Origin: Rothia kristinae NBRC 15354
GTDB lineage: Bacteria > Actinomycetota > Actinomycetes > Actinomycetales > Micrococcaceae
Length of the DNA stretch: 64,000 nucleotides
Direction of reading: 5' to 3'
Assembly (NCBI RefSeq): GCF_001570865.1
Contig: NZ_BCSM01000005.1
Coordinates: 1 to 64,000 of the forward strand
A program made the position numbers and the translations under genes. Positions 16,887-24,713 of the stretch are shown here, in pieces; the first letter of the stretch is position 1; every line of letters starts with the position of its first letter. The notes under the pieces were generated by a model that was given only the letters and a program-made list of their open reading frames with translations, made no database searches and was not told the origin of the DNA.

Positions 16887-17942
16887 ATGTCCGAGACCAT
16901 GAAGGCCGTCGTGCTCCAGGAGAAGGGGCGCATCACCATCGACGACATCCCCCGCCCCGGTGCCCCCGGGCCCGGTGAGGTGAAGATCGCGGTGCACACG
17001 GTCGGCATCTGCGGATCCGACGTCCACTACTACACGCACGGACGGATCGGGCAGTTCGTCCTCGAGCAGCCCATGATCCTGGGTCACGAGGCCTCCGGGA
17101 CGGTGCTGGAGGTCGGCGACGGCGTCGAGCACCTGAGCCCCGGGGATCGGGTTGCGATGGAGCCGGGCATCCCGAATCCGCGCTCGCGGGCCTCGCGGGA
17201 AGGACGGTACAACGTGGACCCGGACGTGCGCTTCTGGGCCACCCCGCCGGTGGACGGCTGCCTGACCGAGGAGGTCACCCACCCCGCCGAGTACACCTAC
17301 CGGCTTCCGGACTCCCTGAGCTACGCCGAGGGCGCGCTGATCGAGCCCTTCGCGGTCGGCATGCAGGCCGCGACCAAGGCCCGGCTGGCCCCCGGCGACG
17401 TCGCGGCGGTCGTCGGGGCGGGCACCATCGGCATCGTCACCGCGATGGCGGCCCTGGCCGGCGGCGCCAGCCGGGTCTACGTCTCGGACATCGCCCCGGA
17501 GAAGCTGGAGAAGCTGGCCGGTCTGGACGGCATCGTGCCCGTGGACGTCAGCCGGGAGGATCTGGCGCAGCGGGTCGCCGCAGACACGGACGGGTGGGGC
17601 GCCCAGGCGGTCTTCGAAGCATCCGGGGCGGGTGCCGCCTACGGCTTCGTCGCCGACGTCGCGGCCCCGGGCGGGGTTGTCGTGTGCGTGGGCATGCCCA
17701 CCGGCCCCGTGCAGTTCGACGTCGTGGCCGCGCAGGCCAAGGAGCTGCGGATCGAGACGATCTTCCGCTACGCCAACGTGTACCGGAAGGCCATCGACCT
17801 GGCGGCCGGGGACACCGTGGACCTGGCCCGGCTGGTCACCGAGACCCTCCCGCTGGAGCGCTCCGTGGAGGTCTTCGACCGGGGTGCTGAGGCCCGCCCG
17901 ACCGACACCAAGCTGCAGATCCGGGTGGATGGCTCCCGCTGA
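16887..17942 (+). CDS. Zinc-dependent polyol dehydrogenase (xylitol/sorbitol type), MDR family
   Basis: A 351-residue medium-chain dehydrogenase expected to oxidise a pentitol to its ketose with NAD. The catalytic zinc site is intact: '[10 protein letters not shown]' (Cys near 40), 'GHEASG' (His near 65) and a Glu. The Rossmann loop '[15 protein letters not shown]' lies near 176. In the lobe that normally carries four structural-zinc cysteines the protein reads '[19 protein letters not shown]', without cysteine, which is typical of bacterial xylitol dehydrogenases of this subgroup. An AGGAGAG site precedes the ATG. The next gene starts inside its last codons. No pentulose kinase follows, so the pathway must be completed from elsewhere. 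Confidence 0.87.
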   Translation: MSETMKAVVLQEKGRITIDDIPRPGAPGPGEVKIAVHTVGICGSDVHYYTHGRIGQFVLEQPMILGHEASGTVLEVGDGVEHLSPGDRVAMEPGIPNPRSRASREGRYNVDPDVRFWATPPVDGCLTEEVTHPAEYTYRLPDSLSYAEGALIEPFAVGMQAATKARLAPGDVAAVVGAGTIGIVTAMAALAGGASRVYVSDIAPEKLEKLAGLDGIVPVDVSREDLAQRVAADTDGWGAQAVFEASGAGAAYGFVADVAAPGGVVVCVGMPTGPVQFDVVAAQAKELRIETIFRYANVYRKAIDLAAGDTVDLARLVTETLPLERSVEVFDRGAEARPTDTKLQIRVDGSR

Positions 17943-18807
17943 CGGCGCCCACCCGGCGGAGCGGGAGCTGGTGGCCATGGACACCAGCAGCATCTTCCGG
18001 TGGTTCAGCCATGGATTCCCCCATCCACTGGCTCGCTGGCACCACCATCCCGAGATCGAGATCCACCTGATCCGGGATTCGCATGGAGCGGCCCATATCG
18101 GCCGCTCCGTGCGGGTGTTCGGACCGGGAAGCCTCTACCTGCTCGGGGCGGATCTCCCCCACAACTGGGTCTCCGTTCTCGAGGATCGTCGCGAGGTTCC
18201 CGGTCGGGACGTTCTCGTGCACGCTGACCCTCAGCTGCTGGCTCAGGCTGAGGAGCTTCTGCCGGAGCTGACGGGGCTGCATGCCTTGCTGGAGACGGCT
18301 CGTGCCGGGATCGAGTTCACGGGAGGCACCCGGGTGAAGGCCACGAAGGCTCTGACGGCCATGGGCGGATCCACCGGGCCGCTCCGCCTCGCTCTGGGGA
18401 TCGAGCTGCTCGGCATCCTCATGGCTGCTCCGCCCGAAGAGCGAGAGATCGTCGATCCGGAGGCTCCTGCGGAGGCTGGCCCTCGCGGCGGGGAGGACTT
18501 CGACCGGGCCCTGGAATTCCTCCATCGCAATCTGCGTCGTGAGGTCCGGCTGGAGGATCTGGCCCGTGAGCTCGGCATGTCCACCTCGGCCGCCTCTCGG
18601 ATGCTGACCCGGGCGACGACCGTGGGATTCTCCCGGCTGATGAGCCGCATGAGGGTCACGGAGGCGTGCCGACTGCTGCGCAGCACGCGACTGAGCGTGG
18701 TGGACGTGTGCTGGGCGTCCGGATTCCGCAACCTGTCCAACTTCAACCGGCGCTTTCGCGAGGAGACCGGCACGACGCCGTCGGCCTACCGCCGGTCGCT
18801 GGGGTGA
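17929..18807 (+). CDS. AraC-family transcriptional regulator of the polyol operon
   Basis: A 292-residue regulator with an N-terminal cupin-like sensor and a C-terminal AraC DNA-binding domain. The sensor starts with 'FRWFSHGFPHPLARWHHHPE' and then 'EIHLIRDSHG', where the His/Glu cluster is the usual sugar-binding cupin strand. The two helix-turn-helices span about residues 190-290: 'RLEDLARELGMSTSAASRML' and 'SVVDVCWASGFRNLSNFNRRF', then 'TTPSAYRR'. ATG 17929 overlaps the dehydrogenase gene by 14 bases; ATG 17977 is an equally possible start and would leave ten residues before FRWF. Its position as last gene of the operon makes polyol-responsive control of this operon likely. Confidence 0.82.
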   Translation: MAPADGAHPAERELVAMDTSSIFRWFSHGFPHPLARWHHHPEIEIHLIRDSHGAAHIGRSVRVFGPGSLYLLGADLPHNWVSVLEDRREVPGRDVLVHADPQLLAQAEELLPELTGLHALLETARAGIEFTGGTRVKATKALTAMGGSTGPLRLALGIELLGILMAAPPEEREIVDPEAPAEAGPRGGEDFDRALEFLHRNLRREVRLEDLARELGMSTSAASRMLTRATTVGFSRLMSRMRVTEACRLLRSTRLSVVDVCWASGFRNLSNFNRRFREETGTTPSAYRRSLG

Positions 18808-18843
18808 TGCGGCGTCTGTCGTCAGCCCTCCGATGCGCGGCAT

Positions 18844-18900
18844 GTCACGGTCAGTGCAGGATGTCGCGAACGGTTCGGGGCATCCTGCACTCAGCGTGAC
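18844..18900. repeat. Large composite palindrome downstream of the AraC gene
   Basis: The arms 18844-18863 and 18881-18900 match as inverted repeats at 18 of 20 positions, with the core GTGCAGGATG/CATCCTGCAC perfect. The 17-base loop itself holds CGAAC-G-GTTCG, a second hairpin. It could terminate the polyol operon, although no T-run follows, or it could be a mobile palindromic repeat. Confidence 0.7.
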
Positions 18901-18955
18901 AGAGGCCAGTGACACGGCGCGGGTCGGCAGGATTCTGTGCCGCCAGTGTCTTCCG

Positions 18956-19012
18956 GGACTGGATCGTGCAGTGTGAGCCGGATGATCCGGCTCGGGATGC
19001 ACGATCCGGTCC
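18956..19012. repeat. Second composite palindrome in the same gap
   Basis: The outer arms at 18956-18970 and 18998-19012 pair at 14 of 15 positions (GGATCGTGCA/TGCACGATCC), and an inner perfect hairpin is formed by GAGCCGGA and TCCGGCTC around TGA (18975-18993). The structure, an outer stem plus an inner hairpin, resembles the palindrome 56 bases upstream. Confidence 0.7.
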
Positions 19013-19160
19013 GCGGAGGCACGGTACTCCGCGGACGCCGGGTGGGGCACCGTGCGGGCCGGCCCCGCGGCGCAACACCGGTGTCATCCGGGCCCGGCGG
19101 ATCCGCGGCCGGACTAGCGTGGGAGGTGCTGAACAGGATCCGTCACGAAGGAGTGCACCG

Positions 19161-20234
19161 ATGCGCGCAGCCCGCTACCACGACAACCACGACATCCGCA
19201 TCGAGGAGATCGATGCGCCGACGCCCGCCGCGGGGGAGGTGCTGATCGACGTCGCCTGGTGCGGGATCTGCGGCACCGACCTGCACGAGTACCTCGACGG
19301 CCCGATCTTCGTGCCCCCGCACGGGCACCCGCACCCCATCTCCGGGGAGTCCGCCCCCGTGACCCTCGGACACGAGATGTCCGGCACCGTCGCGGCCCTC
19401 GGCGAGGGCGTGGACGATCTCGAGGTCGGCCAGCACGTGGTCGTGGAGCCCTACATCATCCGCGAGGAGGACGAGGACCAGCCGAACTACCACCTGAGCC
19501 CGGACATGAACTTCATCGGGCTGGGCGGTCGCGGCGGCGGCCTGGCGGAGCAGATCTCCGTCAAGCGGCACTGGGTCCACCCCGTCTCCGCCGACGTCCC
19601 GCTGGACGAGGCCGCGCTGATCGAGCCGCTGTCCGTGGCCCACCACGCCTACGTGCGCTCCGGTGCGAAGGCCGGGGACGTCGCGATCATCGGCGGGGCC
19701 GGGCCCATCGGCGTGCTCACCGCGGCGGTGCTGAAGGCCGAGGGGCTCACCGTGATCATCTCGGAGCTGTCCGAGCTGCGGCGGAAGAAGGCCCTGGACG
19801 CCGGGGTCGCCGACCACGCCTTCAGCCCCAAGGAGGTCGACGTCGTCGAGGAGGTCCGCAGGCTCACCGACGGCAAGGGGGCTGATGTGGGCTTCGAGTG
19901 CACGTCGGTGGACGTGGTGCTGGACATGCTGCTCGACGCCGTGCGGCCCACCGGCGTGATCGTCAACGTCTCGATCTGGGGGCACAAGCCCGCGGTGGAC
20001 ATGCACAAGCTGGTCATGAAGGAGATCGACCTGCGCGGCACCATCGGCTACTGCAGCGACCACCCGGACACCATCGCCCTGGTGGAGCAGGGGAAGGTGG
20101 ACCTCAAGCCGTTCATCACCGGGAAGATCGGGCTGGACGACCTGGTGGACAAGGGCTTCGACACCCTCATCAACCACAACGAGACCGCCGTGAAGATCCT
20201 CGTCTCCCCGACGGGCAAGGGTCTGGAGGACTGA
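19161..20234 (+). CDS. (R,R)-2,3-butanediol dehydrogenase-like alcohol dehydrogenase, MDR family
   Basis: A 357-residue NAD-dependent dehydrogenase that interconverts acetoin and 2,3-butanediol in characterised relatives. The catalytic zinc ligands are present in 'GICGTDLHEY' (near residue 35) and 'GHEMSG' (near 73). The butanediol-dehydrogenase marks 'GPIFVPP', 'NFIGLGGRGGGLAE' and 'SIWGHKP' are clear. The nucleotide loop is 'IGGAGPIGVLTAA' near 178. The structural-zinc lobe has no cysteines ('IIREEDEDQPNYHLSP'), as in corynebacterial relatives. It has a GAAGGAG site before ATG. It is a single gene whose stop lies one base from the stop of the convergent vanZ-like gene. Acetoin metabolism is the likely role. 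Confidence 0.87.
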   Translation: MRAARYHDNHDIRIEEIDAPTPAAGEVLIDVAWCGICGTDLHEYLDGPIFVPPHGHPHPISGESAPVTLGHEMSGTVAALGEGVDDLEVGQHVVVEPYIIREEDEDQPNYHLSPDMNFIGLGGRGGGLAEQISVKRHWVHPVSADVPLDEAALIEPLSVAHHAYVRSGAKAGDVAIIGGAGPIGVLTAAVLKAEGLTVIISELSELRRKKALDAGVADHAFSPKEVDVVEEVRRLTDGKGADVGFECTSVDVVLDMLLDAVRPTGVIVNVSIWGHKPAVDMHKLVMKEIDLRGTIGYCSDHPDTIALVEQGKVDLKPFITGKIGLDDLVDKGFDTLINHNETAVKILVSPTGKGLED

Positions 20235-20235
20235 T

Positions 20236-20646
20236 TCAGGCGGGCCGGCGCCGCAGGATCGCGGTGCCGGCCAGCAGGCCGAGGCTCAGCCCGACGACGT
20301 CGGCCAGGGCATCCAGCGGGTCCGCGGAACGGTGCGGCAGCAGGGTGCCCTGGATGACCTCGGAGAGCACGGCGTGGGCGGCGAAGACGACGGCGAGCAG
20401 CCGCCAGCGCACCCCGGCCGCCCGGAGGAACAGCGCGGGCAGGGCGAACATGCCCAGGTGCGCGAGCTTGTCCATCCCCGGCAGGTCCAGCAGGCCGTCG
20501 GGTCCGTCGGGCTGGGCCGGGGCGTAGAGGCCGTAGAGCTGCACCAGCAGGAACGCCGCGCCCAGGGCGAGCAGGATCCAGCGCCCCGCCCCGGAGGCGG
20601 GACGGGCGGCAGGTTCGGCGGAGGACTCGGGGCGCGCGGGTTTCAC
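20236..20646 (-). CDS. VanZ-family membrane protein
   Basis: A 136-residue integral membrane protein with four hydrophobic segments. The VanZ-like core is 'LPGMDKLAHLGMFALPALFL' (about residues 58-77) followed by 'SEVIQGTLLPHRSADPLDALADVVG', which holds the conserved S/E-Q and the D-x-x-A-N/D-x-x-G pattern. VanZ confers low-level teicoplanin resistance in enterococci, but most family members have no known function. GTG 20646 is chosen as the start because TAGGAT on the minus strand lies exactly seven bases before it, the same leaderless geometry as several neighbours; an upstream ATG would lie beyond this promoter. Confidence 0.78.
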   Translation of the reverse strand: MKPARPESSAEPAARPASGAGRWILLALGAAFLLVQLYGLYAPAQPDGPDGLLDLPGMDKLAHLGMFALPALFLRAAGVRWRLLAVVFAAHAVLSEVIQGTLLPHRSADPLDALADVVGLSLGLLAGTAILRRRPA

Positions 20647-20653
20647 GCCCCCG

Positions 20654-20659
20654 ATCCTA
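20654..20659 (-). promoter_or_regulatory. -10 element of leaderless promoter (vanZ-like gene)
   Basis: TAGGAT on the minus strand, seven bases before GTG 20646. No -35 is evident. Confidence 0.55.
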
Positions 20660-20710
20660 CGGGCCCGGGCACCGGCGCCCCGCCGCTCCAGATCCGAAAC
20701 ATCCGGGTCA

Positions 20711-20716
20711 TACACT
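20711..20716 (+). promoter_or_regulatory. -10 element of leaderless promoter (monooxygenase pseudogene)
   Basis: TACACT is separated by seven bases from the ATG at 20724. It lies about 50 bases from the divergent vanZ promoter, so the two units share a short control region. Confidence 0.6.
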
Positions 20717-20723
20717 GTGGCCC

Positions 20724-21329
20724 ATGAGCCTTCCCGTCACCGTGCAGATCACCCGCGACGTCGATCCCGGGGCCGTCACCGAAGTGGAGGACTGGGTGGC
20801 CCGCGGCCAGTCCATCGTCGCGGGCTTCCCCGGATACCTCGGCTCCGGCTGAGTGCGCGCCCACGAGGACTCCACCGTCTGGCACATGCTGCTGCGCTTC
20901 TCCTCCGAGGACACCCTGCGCACCTGGGCGGACTCCCCGCAGCGGCAGGCGTGGATGGCGGAGTTCCACAGCCACGTCCGCGAGTTCCGCCACGTCAAGC
21001 GCACCGGCATCGAGGGGTGGTTCGACACCCCGCAGGACGAGGCCGAGCCGGACGTGGTCCCGCCGCGGTGGAAGCAGGCCATCGTCATCTTCACCGGCTT
21101 CTACCCGGTCTCCGCCCTGGCCAACGACATCGTCGGGCACGTGGTGCCGCAGGCGCCGTTCCTGGTGAAGATCCTCCTGGTGATCCTCCTGGCCACCCCC
21201 ACGATGGTGTACTGGGTGCTGCCGTGGACCACGCGCCTGTACCAGTCGTGGCTGAACCGGCCCCGTCGCACCCGACGCCGGCCCCGCCGGCCCCGCTCTC
21301 GGGACGCCGAGGGCTCCCCGGAAGGCTGA
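20724..21329 (+). pseudogene. Antibiotic-biosynthesis-monooxygenase-type membrane protein interrupted by a single in-frame TGA
   Basis: The frame from ATG 20724 to the TGA at 21327 encodes 201 positions of an ABM-fold domain followed by two hydrophobic helices and an Arg-rich tail, a layout found in actinobacterial ABM-like membrane proteins. Codon 43 is TGA (20850-20852) in the context 'GYLGSG*VRAHED', where I recall relatives having Trp. A TGG-to-TGA change would explain it. Reading frame and codon usage are intact on both sides, so the lesion is recent or tolerated. A GTG directly follows the stop and could restart translation without the first strands of the domain. The promoter and start are intact. 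Confidence 0.72.
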
Positions 21330-21364
21330 CCCCGGGACCTCAGGAACCCCGAGCCAGAGCCGGC

Positions 21365-22870
21365 TCAGGTGTCCCGGCGGGTCCGGGAGGTCACCTTCGA
21401 GCGCACGGTCAGCGCCAGCACCACCAGCAGCACGGCGTACATCCCGAGGGCGATGGGGCTGTCCACCAGCACGCCCGCGTTCCCGTCGGAGGAGATCAGG
21501 GCGTCGCGCAGGTTGGTCTCCGCCAGCGGGCCCAGCACCATGCCGATGACCAGGGGCGCCAGCGGGTAGCCGTGCAGGCGCATCAGGAACCCCAGGACCC
21601 CGACCCCCAGCAGCATCAGCAGGTCGAAGACCTCGCCGCTGGTCGCGTAGATCCCCAGCGCGCAGAACACCGTGATCCCGGCGTACAGGTACGGCTTGGG
21701 GATCAGCAGCAGCTTGGCCCACACCATCGCGAAGGGCAGGTTGATGATCAGCAGCACGACCATCGCGACGAAGAAGCTCGCCAGCAGCGCCCACACCAGG
21801 TCCGGGGAGCGCTCGAACAGCAGCGGACCCGGCTGCAGCCCGTACTGGCGGAAGGCCGCCAGCATGATCGCGGCCGTCGCGGAGATCGGCAGGCCCAGGG
21901 CCAGCAGCGCCCCCATCGCCATGCCCGTGGTGGAGTTGCCCGCCGCCTCCGGGGCCGCCAGCCCGCGGATCGCGCCCCGGCCGAACTGCGGGCGTCGTCG
22001 ACGTCGGTCCAGGCGCCGCTCCACCCCGTAGGCCAGGAACGTGGGGATGTCCGCACCACCCGCGGGGATGACCCCGAAGGGCAGGCCGATCAGGGTGCCG
22101 CGCGCCCAGGCCGGGGCGGCCTCGCGCATCTCCTTCCGGGACAGCCAGGGCCGCCCCGTGGAGTTCACCATCTTCCCCGCTCGTGCGAAGCGATCCACCA
22201 CCGCGCAGTGGATGACCTCCCCCAGGGCGAGGACCGCCACCGTCACCGTCACGAGTGAGATCCCGTCGAACAGGTACGGGGAGTCCATGGTGAACCGGGG
22301 CACGCCGGTCACGGCGTCCACCCCGACGACGGCGATGCCCAGCCCCAGCAGCAGCGACAGCAGGCCCTTCACCGCCGAGTCGGTGACCACCGAGGAGGTC
22401 GCGACGAACGCGAACAGGGCCAGGGCGAAGTACTCGGCCGGCCCGAAGCTCGCGGACAGGTCCGCCAGCCACGGGGCCAGGAACACCACGGCCACCGAGG
22501 AGACGAAGCCGCCGATGAACGCGCCGATCGCGGCCGTGGCCAGGGCCTGGGCGGCCCGCCCGTTCAGCGCCATCTTGTGGCCCTCGAAGGTCGAGGCGAT
22601 CGCGGAGGCCTGCCCCGGGGTGTTCATGAGGATGCCCATCGTGGAATCCCCGAACAGCCCGCCGAAGTACACCCCGGAGAACATGATGAACGCGGCCGTG
22701 GGCTCCAGGGCGAAGGTCACCGGCAGCAGCAGGGCCACCGCCATCGAGGACCCCAGCCCGGGCATCACCCCGACGGCGGTGCCCAGCAGACAGCCCAGCA
22801 CCACCCAGAACAGGTTCTGCCAGGTCAGCGCCCCGGCGAAGCCCTCCGCGAGCAGCGAGATCGCATCCAT
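21365..22870 (-). CDS. tctA: Tripartite tricarboxylate transporter, large permease subunit TctA
   Basis: The large membrane subunit (501 residues, about 12 helices) of a TctABC-type secondary transporter for citrate-like or other carboxylates. The family signature 'GVMPGLGSSMAVALLLPVTF' occurs at residues about 34-53, and 'GGLFGDSTMGILMNTPG' near 70 is the second conserved glycine-rich loop. The usual internal repeat is seen with 'IPAGGADIPTFLAYGVERRL' in the second half. The ATG overlaps the tctB stop (TGATG). It is the last gene of tctC-tctB-tctA and converges on the monooxygenase pseudogene. Confidence 0.92.
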   Translation of the reverse strand: MDAISLLAEGFAGALTWQNLFWVVLGCLLGTAVGVMPGLGSSMAVALLLPVTFALEPTAAFIMFSGVYFGGLFGDSTMGILMNTPGQASAIASTFEGHKMALNGRAAQALATAAIGAFIGGFVSSVAVVFLAPWLADLSASFGPAEYFALALFAFVATSSVVTDSAVKGLLSLLLGLGIAVVGVDAVTGVPRFTMDSPYLFDGISLVTVTVAVLALGEVIHCAVVDRFARAGKMVNSTGRPWLSRKEMREAAPAWARGTLIGLPFGVIPAGGADIPTFLAYGVERRLDRRRRRPQFGRGAIRGLAAPEAAGNSTTGMAMGALLALGLPISATAAIMLAAFRQYGLQPGPLLFERSPDLVWALLASFFVAMVVLLIINLPFAMVWAKLLLIPKPYLYAGITVFCALGIYATSGEVFDLLMLLGVGVLGFLMRLHGYPLAPLVIGMVLGPLAETNLRDALISSDGNAGVLVDSPIALGMYAVLLVVLALTVRSKVTSRTRRDT

Positions 22871-23451
22871 CAGAAACCGCCTCCCAGAATCCCGGAGGGC
22901 AGGTTCAGCCCCAGGACCATGTCGAACAGGATGTATGCCAGGGAGCTGACCGTGAGACCCGCCACCAGGCTCACCAGGTCGCGACGGGCCCCGAAGCCGC
23001 GGGCCACCGCCCAGAACAGCAGCCCGCCGCCGATCACCCAGCCGAGGGTCTCCAGCAACAAGGCGAAGATCAGGAAGCCGCCCACCACCCAGGCCAGCGA
23101 GGCCCAGGAGAAGCCGGGGGCGGCCGGGGGCTCGCCCTCACCTGCCGTCACGGCCCCGGCAGCGGCATCCGCGTCGTCGTCGTCGGCCTCCGTGGCGGGC
23201 CGGGTGCGGGAGCGCACGATCCGCACCACCTCGGCCATCGTCAGCACCAGGATTCCGACGGCGATGACCAGGGGGAAGAACCGCGGTCCAGGGAAGGCCG
23301 TCGAGTCGGGGACCTCCATGGCCGCGCAGCCGATCAGCAGGTACGTCGCGACGGCTGCGAGAACGGCCGGCATGATCAGCTCCTGGGCCCATCGCGGCCG
23401 GGTCTCCGTGGACCGCGACCGGGGTGCGCGCGTGCTCGATGCGGTGCTCAC
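22870..23451 (-). CDS. tctB: Tripartite tricarboxylate transporter, small permease subunit TctB
   Basis: The small membrane subunit, 193 residues with four predicted helices, that pairs with TctA. It is poorly conserved in sequence, as usual for the family; the recognisable parts are 'FPGPRFFPLVIAVGILVL' in the first half and a final glycine-rich hairpin region. An Asp/Ala-rich cytoplasmic linker (about residues 88-110) separates the helix pairs. The GTG start overlaps the tctC stop (GTGA) and the stop overlaps the tctA start, so translation of all three is coupled. Confidence 0.87.
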   Translation of the reverse strand: MSTASSTRAPRSRSTETRPRWAQELIMPAVLAAVATYLLIGCAAMEVPDSTAFPGPRFFPLVIAVGILVLTMAEVVRIVRSRTRPATEADDDDADAAAGAVTAGEGEPPAAPGFSWASLAWVVGGFLIFALLLETLGWVIGGGLLFWAVARGFGARRDLVSLVAGLTVSSLAYILFDMVLGLNLPSGILGGGF

Positions 23452-24566
23452 AGTCCCAGCTCCTCGTACAGCTCGCCGATCCGCCGCTTCTCCCGGTCCA
23501 GGAAGTCCGTCAGCTCCTGACCGGTCACCACGTTCTCGTTCCAGTGGTAGCGCGTGATCGCCTCCCGCCACTGCGGGGTCGCGATGGTCTCCTCGATGAT
23601 CTCCAGCAGCCCCGAACGGTCCTCGTCGGTGATGCCGCCGGGGGCCACCAGCAGCCGCCAGTTCGCCAGGGTCACGTCGTAGCCCTGCTCCACGGTGGTC
23701 GGCAGGTCGATGCCCTCGGGGCGTTCCTTCGCGACCAGCGCCAGGGCCCGTAGGCGCCCGGATTCGATCTGGTCGATGGAGTCCGGGTAGCCGCTGGCCG
23801 CGGCGGTGGCGGTGCCGTTCATCAGGGCCGCCGCGGATTCCCCGCCGCCGTCGGAGTTCACGTAGATCATGGTCTGCGGGTCGATGCCCGCGGCCATCGC
23901 CAGCTCGGCGATCACCAGCTGGTCGAAGGAGCCGCCGCCGGTCCACGGGATGGAGCGCGGGTCCGCCTTCCAGGCGTCCATCAGCTGCCCCAGGGTGCGG
24001 AACTCGGAGTCCCCGGGCACCACGACGACGTCGTACTCCTCCACGGTGATGGCCAGCGGGTTCACGTCCGCATAGGTCGCGGCGGAGCCGTACTTGATGG
24101 TCGCCGCCAGCTGCCCGGTGCCGCCGACCATGAGGTTGCCGGGCTGGCCCTCCAGCACGGAGAGGTTGCCCAGGGCGATGGTCCCGCCGGCCCCCGGCAT
24201 GTTGACCACCTGGGTGTTGTTCACGATGCCCTCGGCGCGCTGGGCCTGCTGCATCTCCCGCGCCACGGTGTCCCAGCCGCCGCCGGCCGCGGCCGGGGCG
24301 ATGATCGTCAGGGCCGAGCGCAGGTCCCGGCCCGCCGAGGCCGAGCTGATGGAGCCGTAGGAGGCGGTGCCGATAGCGGCCAGGGCGATGACCCCGCCCA
24401 GGCCCCAGCGCAGCACCGAGCGGCGGGTGGGGCCGGCTTCCGACGCCGCGGCGTCCGGCGCTTCGGGCGCAGGGCCGGAGCCGGGACCGGTCGGACCGGC
24501 ATCGGGGGCTGCGGGGTCGTACGGGTCGGATCCCCACGGGGTCTGCTGGTCGCGGTCGGATGCCAC
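23448..24566 (-). CDS. tctC: Tripartite tricarboxylate transporter substrate-binding protein TctC
   Basis: The extracytoplasmic solute receptor (372 residues) of the TctABC system. A long Pro/Ala/Gly-rich N-terminus precedes 'TRRSVLRWGLGGVIALAAIG' (about 47-66), which has twin arginines before the hydrophobic stretch and so looks like a Tat signal. The mature domain has the Bug/TctC features 'IIAPAAAGGGWDTVAREM', 'NMPGAGGTIALGNL' and 'PWTGGGSFDQL'. The start is GTG 24566, seven bases after AGGAGG. It heads the operon, transcribed away from the universal stress gene through overlapping divergent promoters. The ligand is unknown. Confidence 0.9.
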   Translation of the reverse strand: MASDRDQQTPWGSDPYDPAAPDAGPTGPGSGPAPEAPDAAASEAGPTRRSVLRWGLGGVIALAAIGTASYGSISSASAGRDLRSALTIIAPAAAGGGWDTVAREMQQAQRAEGIVNNTQVVNMPGAGGTIALGNLSVLEGQPGNLMVGGTGQLAATIKYGSAATYADVNPLAITVEEYDVVVVPGDSEFRTLGQLMDAWKADPRSIPWTGGGSFDQLVIAELAMAAGIDPQTMIYVNSDGGGESAAALMNGTATAAASGYPDSIDQIESGRLRALALVAKERPEGIDLPTTVEQGYDVTLANWRLLVAPGGITDEDRSGLLEIIEETIATPQWREAITRYHWNENVVTGQELTDFLDREKRRIGELYEELGL

Positions 24567-24639
24567 GGGGAGCCTCCTGGGCGGTGGGCGATCGATGGGT
24601 GTCGAGCACGGGTCCCGGGCTCGACGGCGAGTGTGATTC

Positions 24640-24649
24640 ACCCTACAGT
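24640..24649. promoter_or_regulatory. Overlapping divergent -10 boxes for tctCBA and universal stress gene
   Basis: In the ten bases ACCCTACAGT, the minus strand reads TAGGGT (24645-24640) and the plus strand TACAGT (24644-24649). The two -10 elements share two base pairs, so the promoters should exclude each other. Leaders are about 65 to 70 nt in each direction. Confidence 0.5.
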
Positions 24650-24713
24650 GAGGGGACGGCGCCCCGCCAACCGGGGCACCGCAGAGCCCGTGACGCACCG
24701 AGGAGACCCATCC

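Larger units (their letters stand above)
18808..19160 (+). other. Noncoding region between araC-type gene and butanediol dehydrogenase
   Basis: I find no convincing gene in these 353 bases. They contain two large composite palindromes (18844-18900 and 18956-19012), a weak -10-like TAGCGT at 19115-19120, and the GAAGGAG ribosome site of the downstream dehydrogenase at 19147-19153. Confidence 0.6.

Noticed and set aside
18867-18877. CGAACGGTTCG as a possible LexA (SOS) box
   Set aside because: The half-sites CGAAC and GTTCG are only one base apart; LexA boxes of actinobacteria need a four-base spacer. It is the inner hairpin of the palindrome.
15466-18917. CACTGG-containing sequences near 15472 and 18911 as AraC operator copies
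   Set aside because: The shared core is only about six bases with different flanks and orientation, which is too weak to call.
20850-20852. Selenocysteine at the internal TGA of the monooxygenase-type gene
   Set aside because: No bacterial SECIS-like hairpin is evident directly after the TGA, relatives appear to have Trp here, and no selenium genes are in the window.
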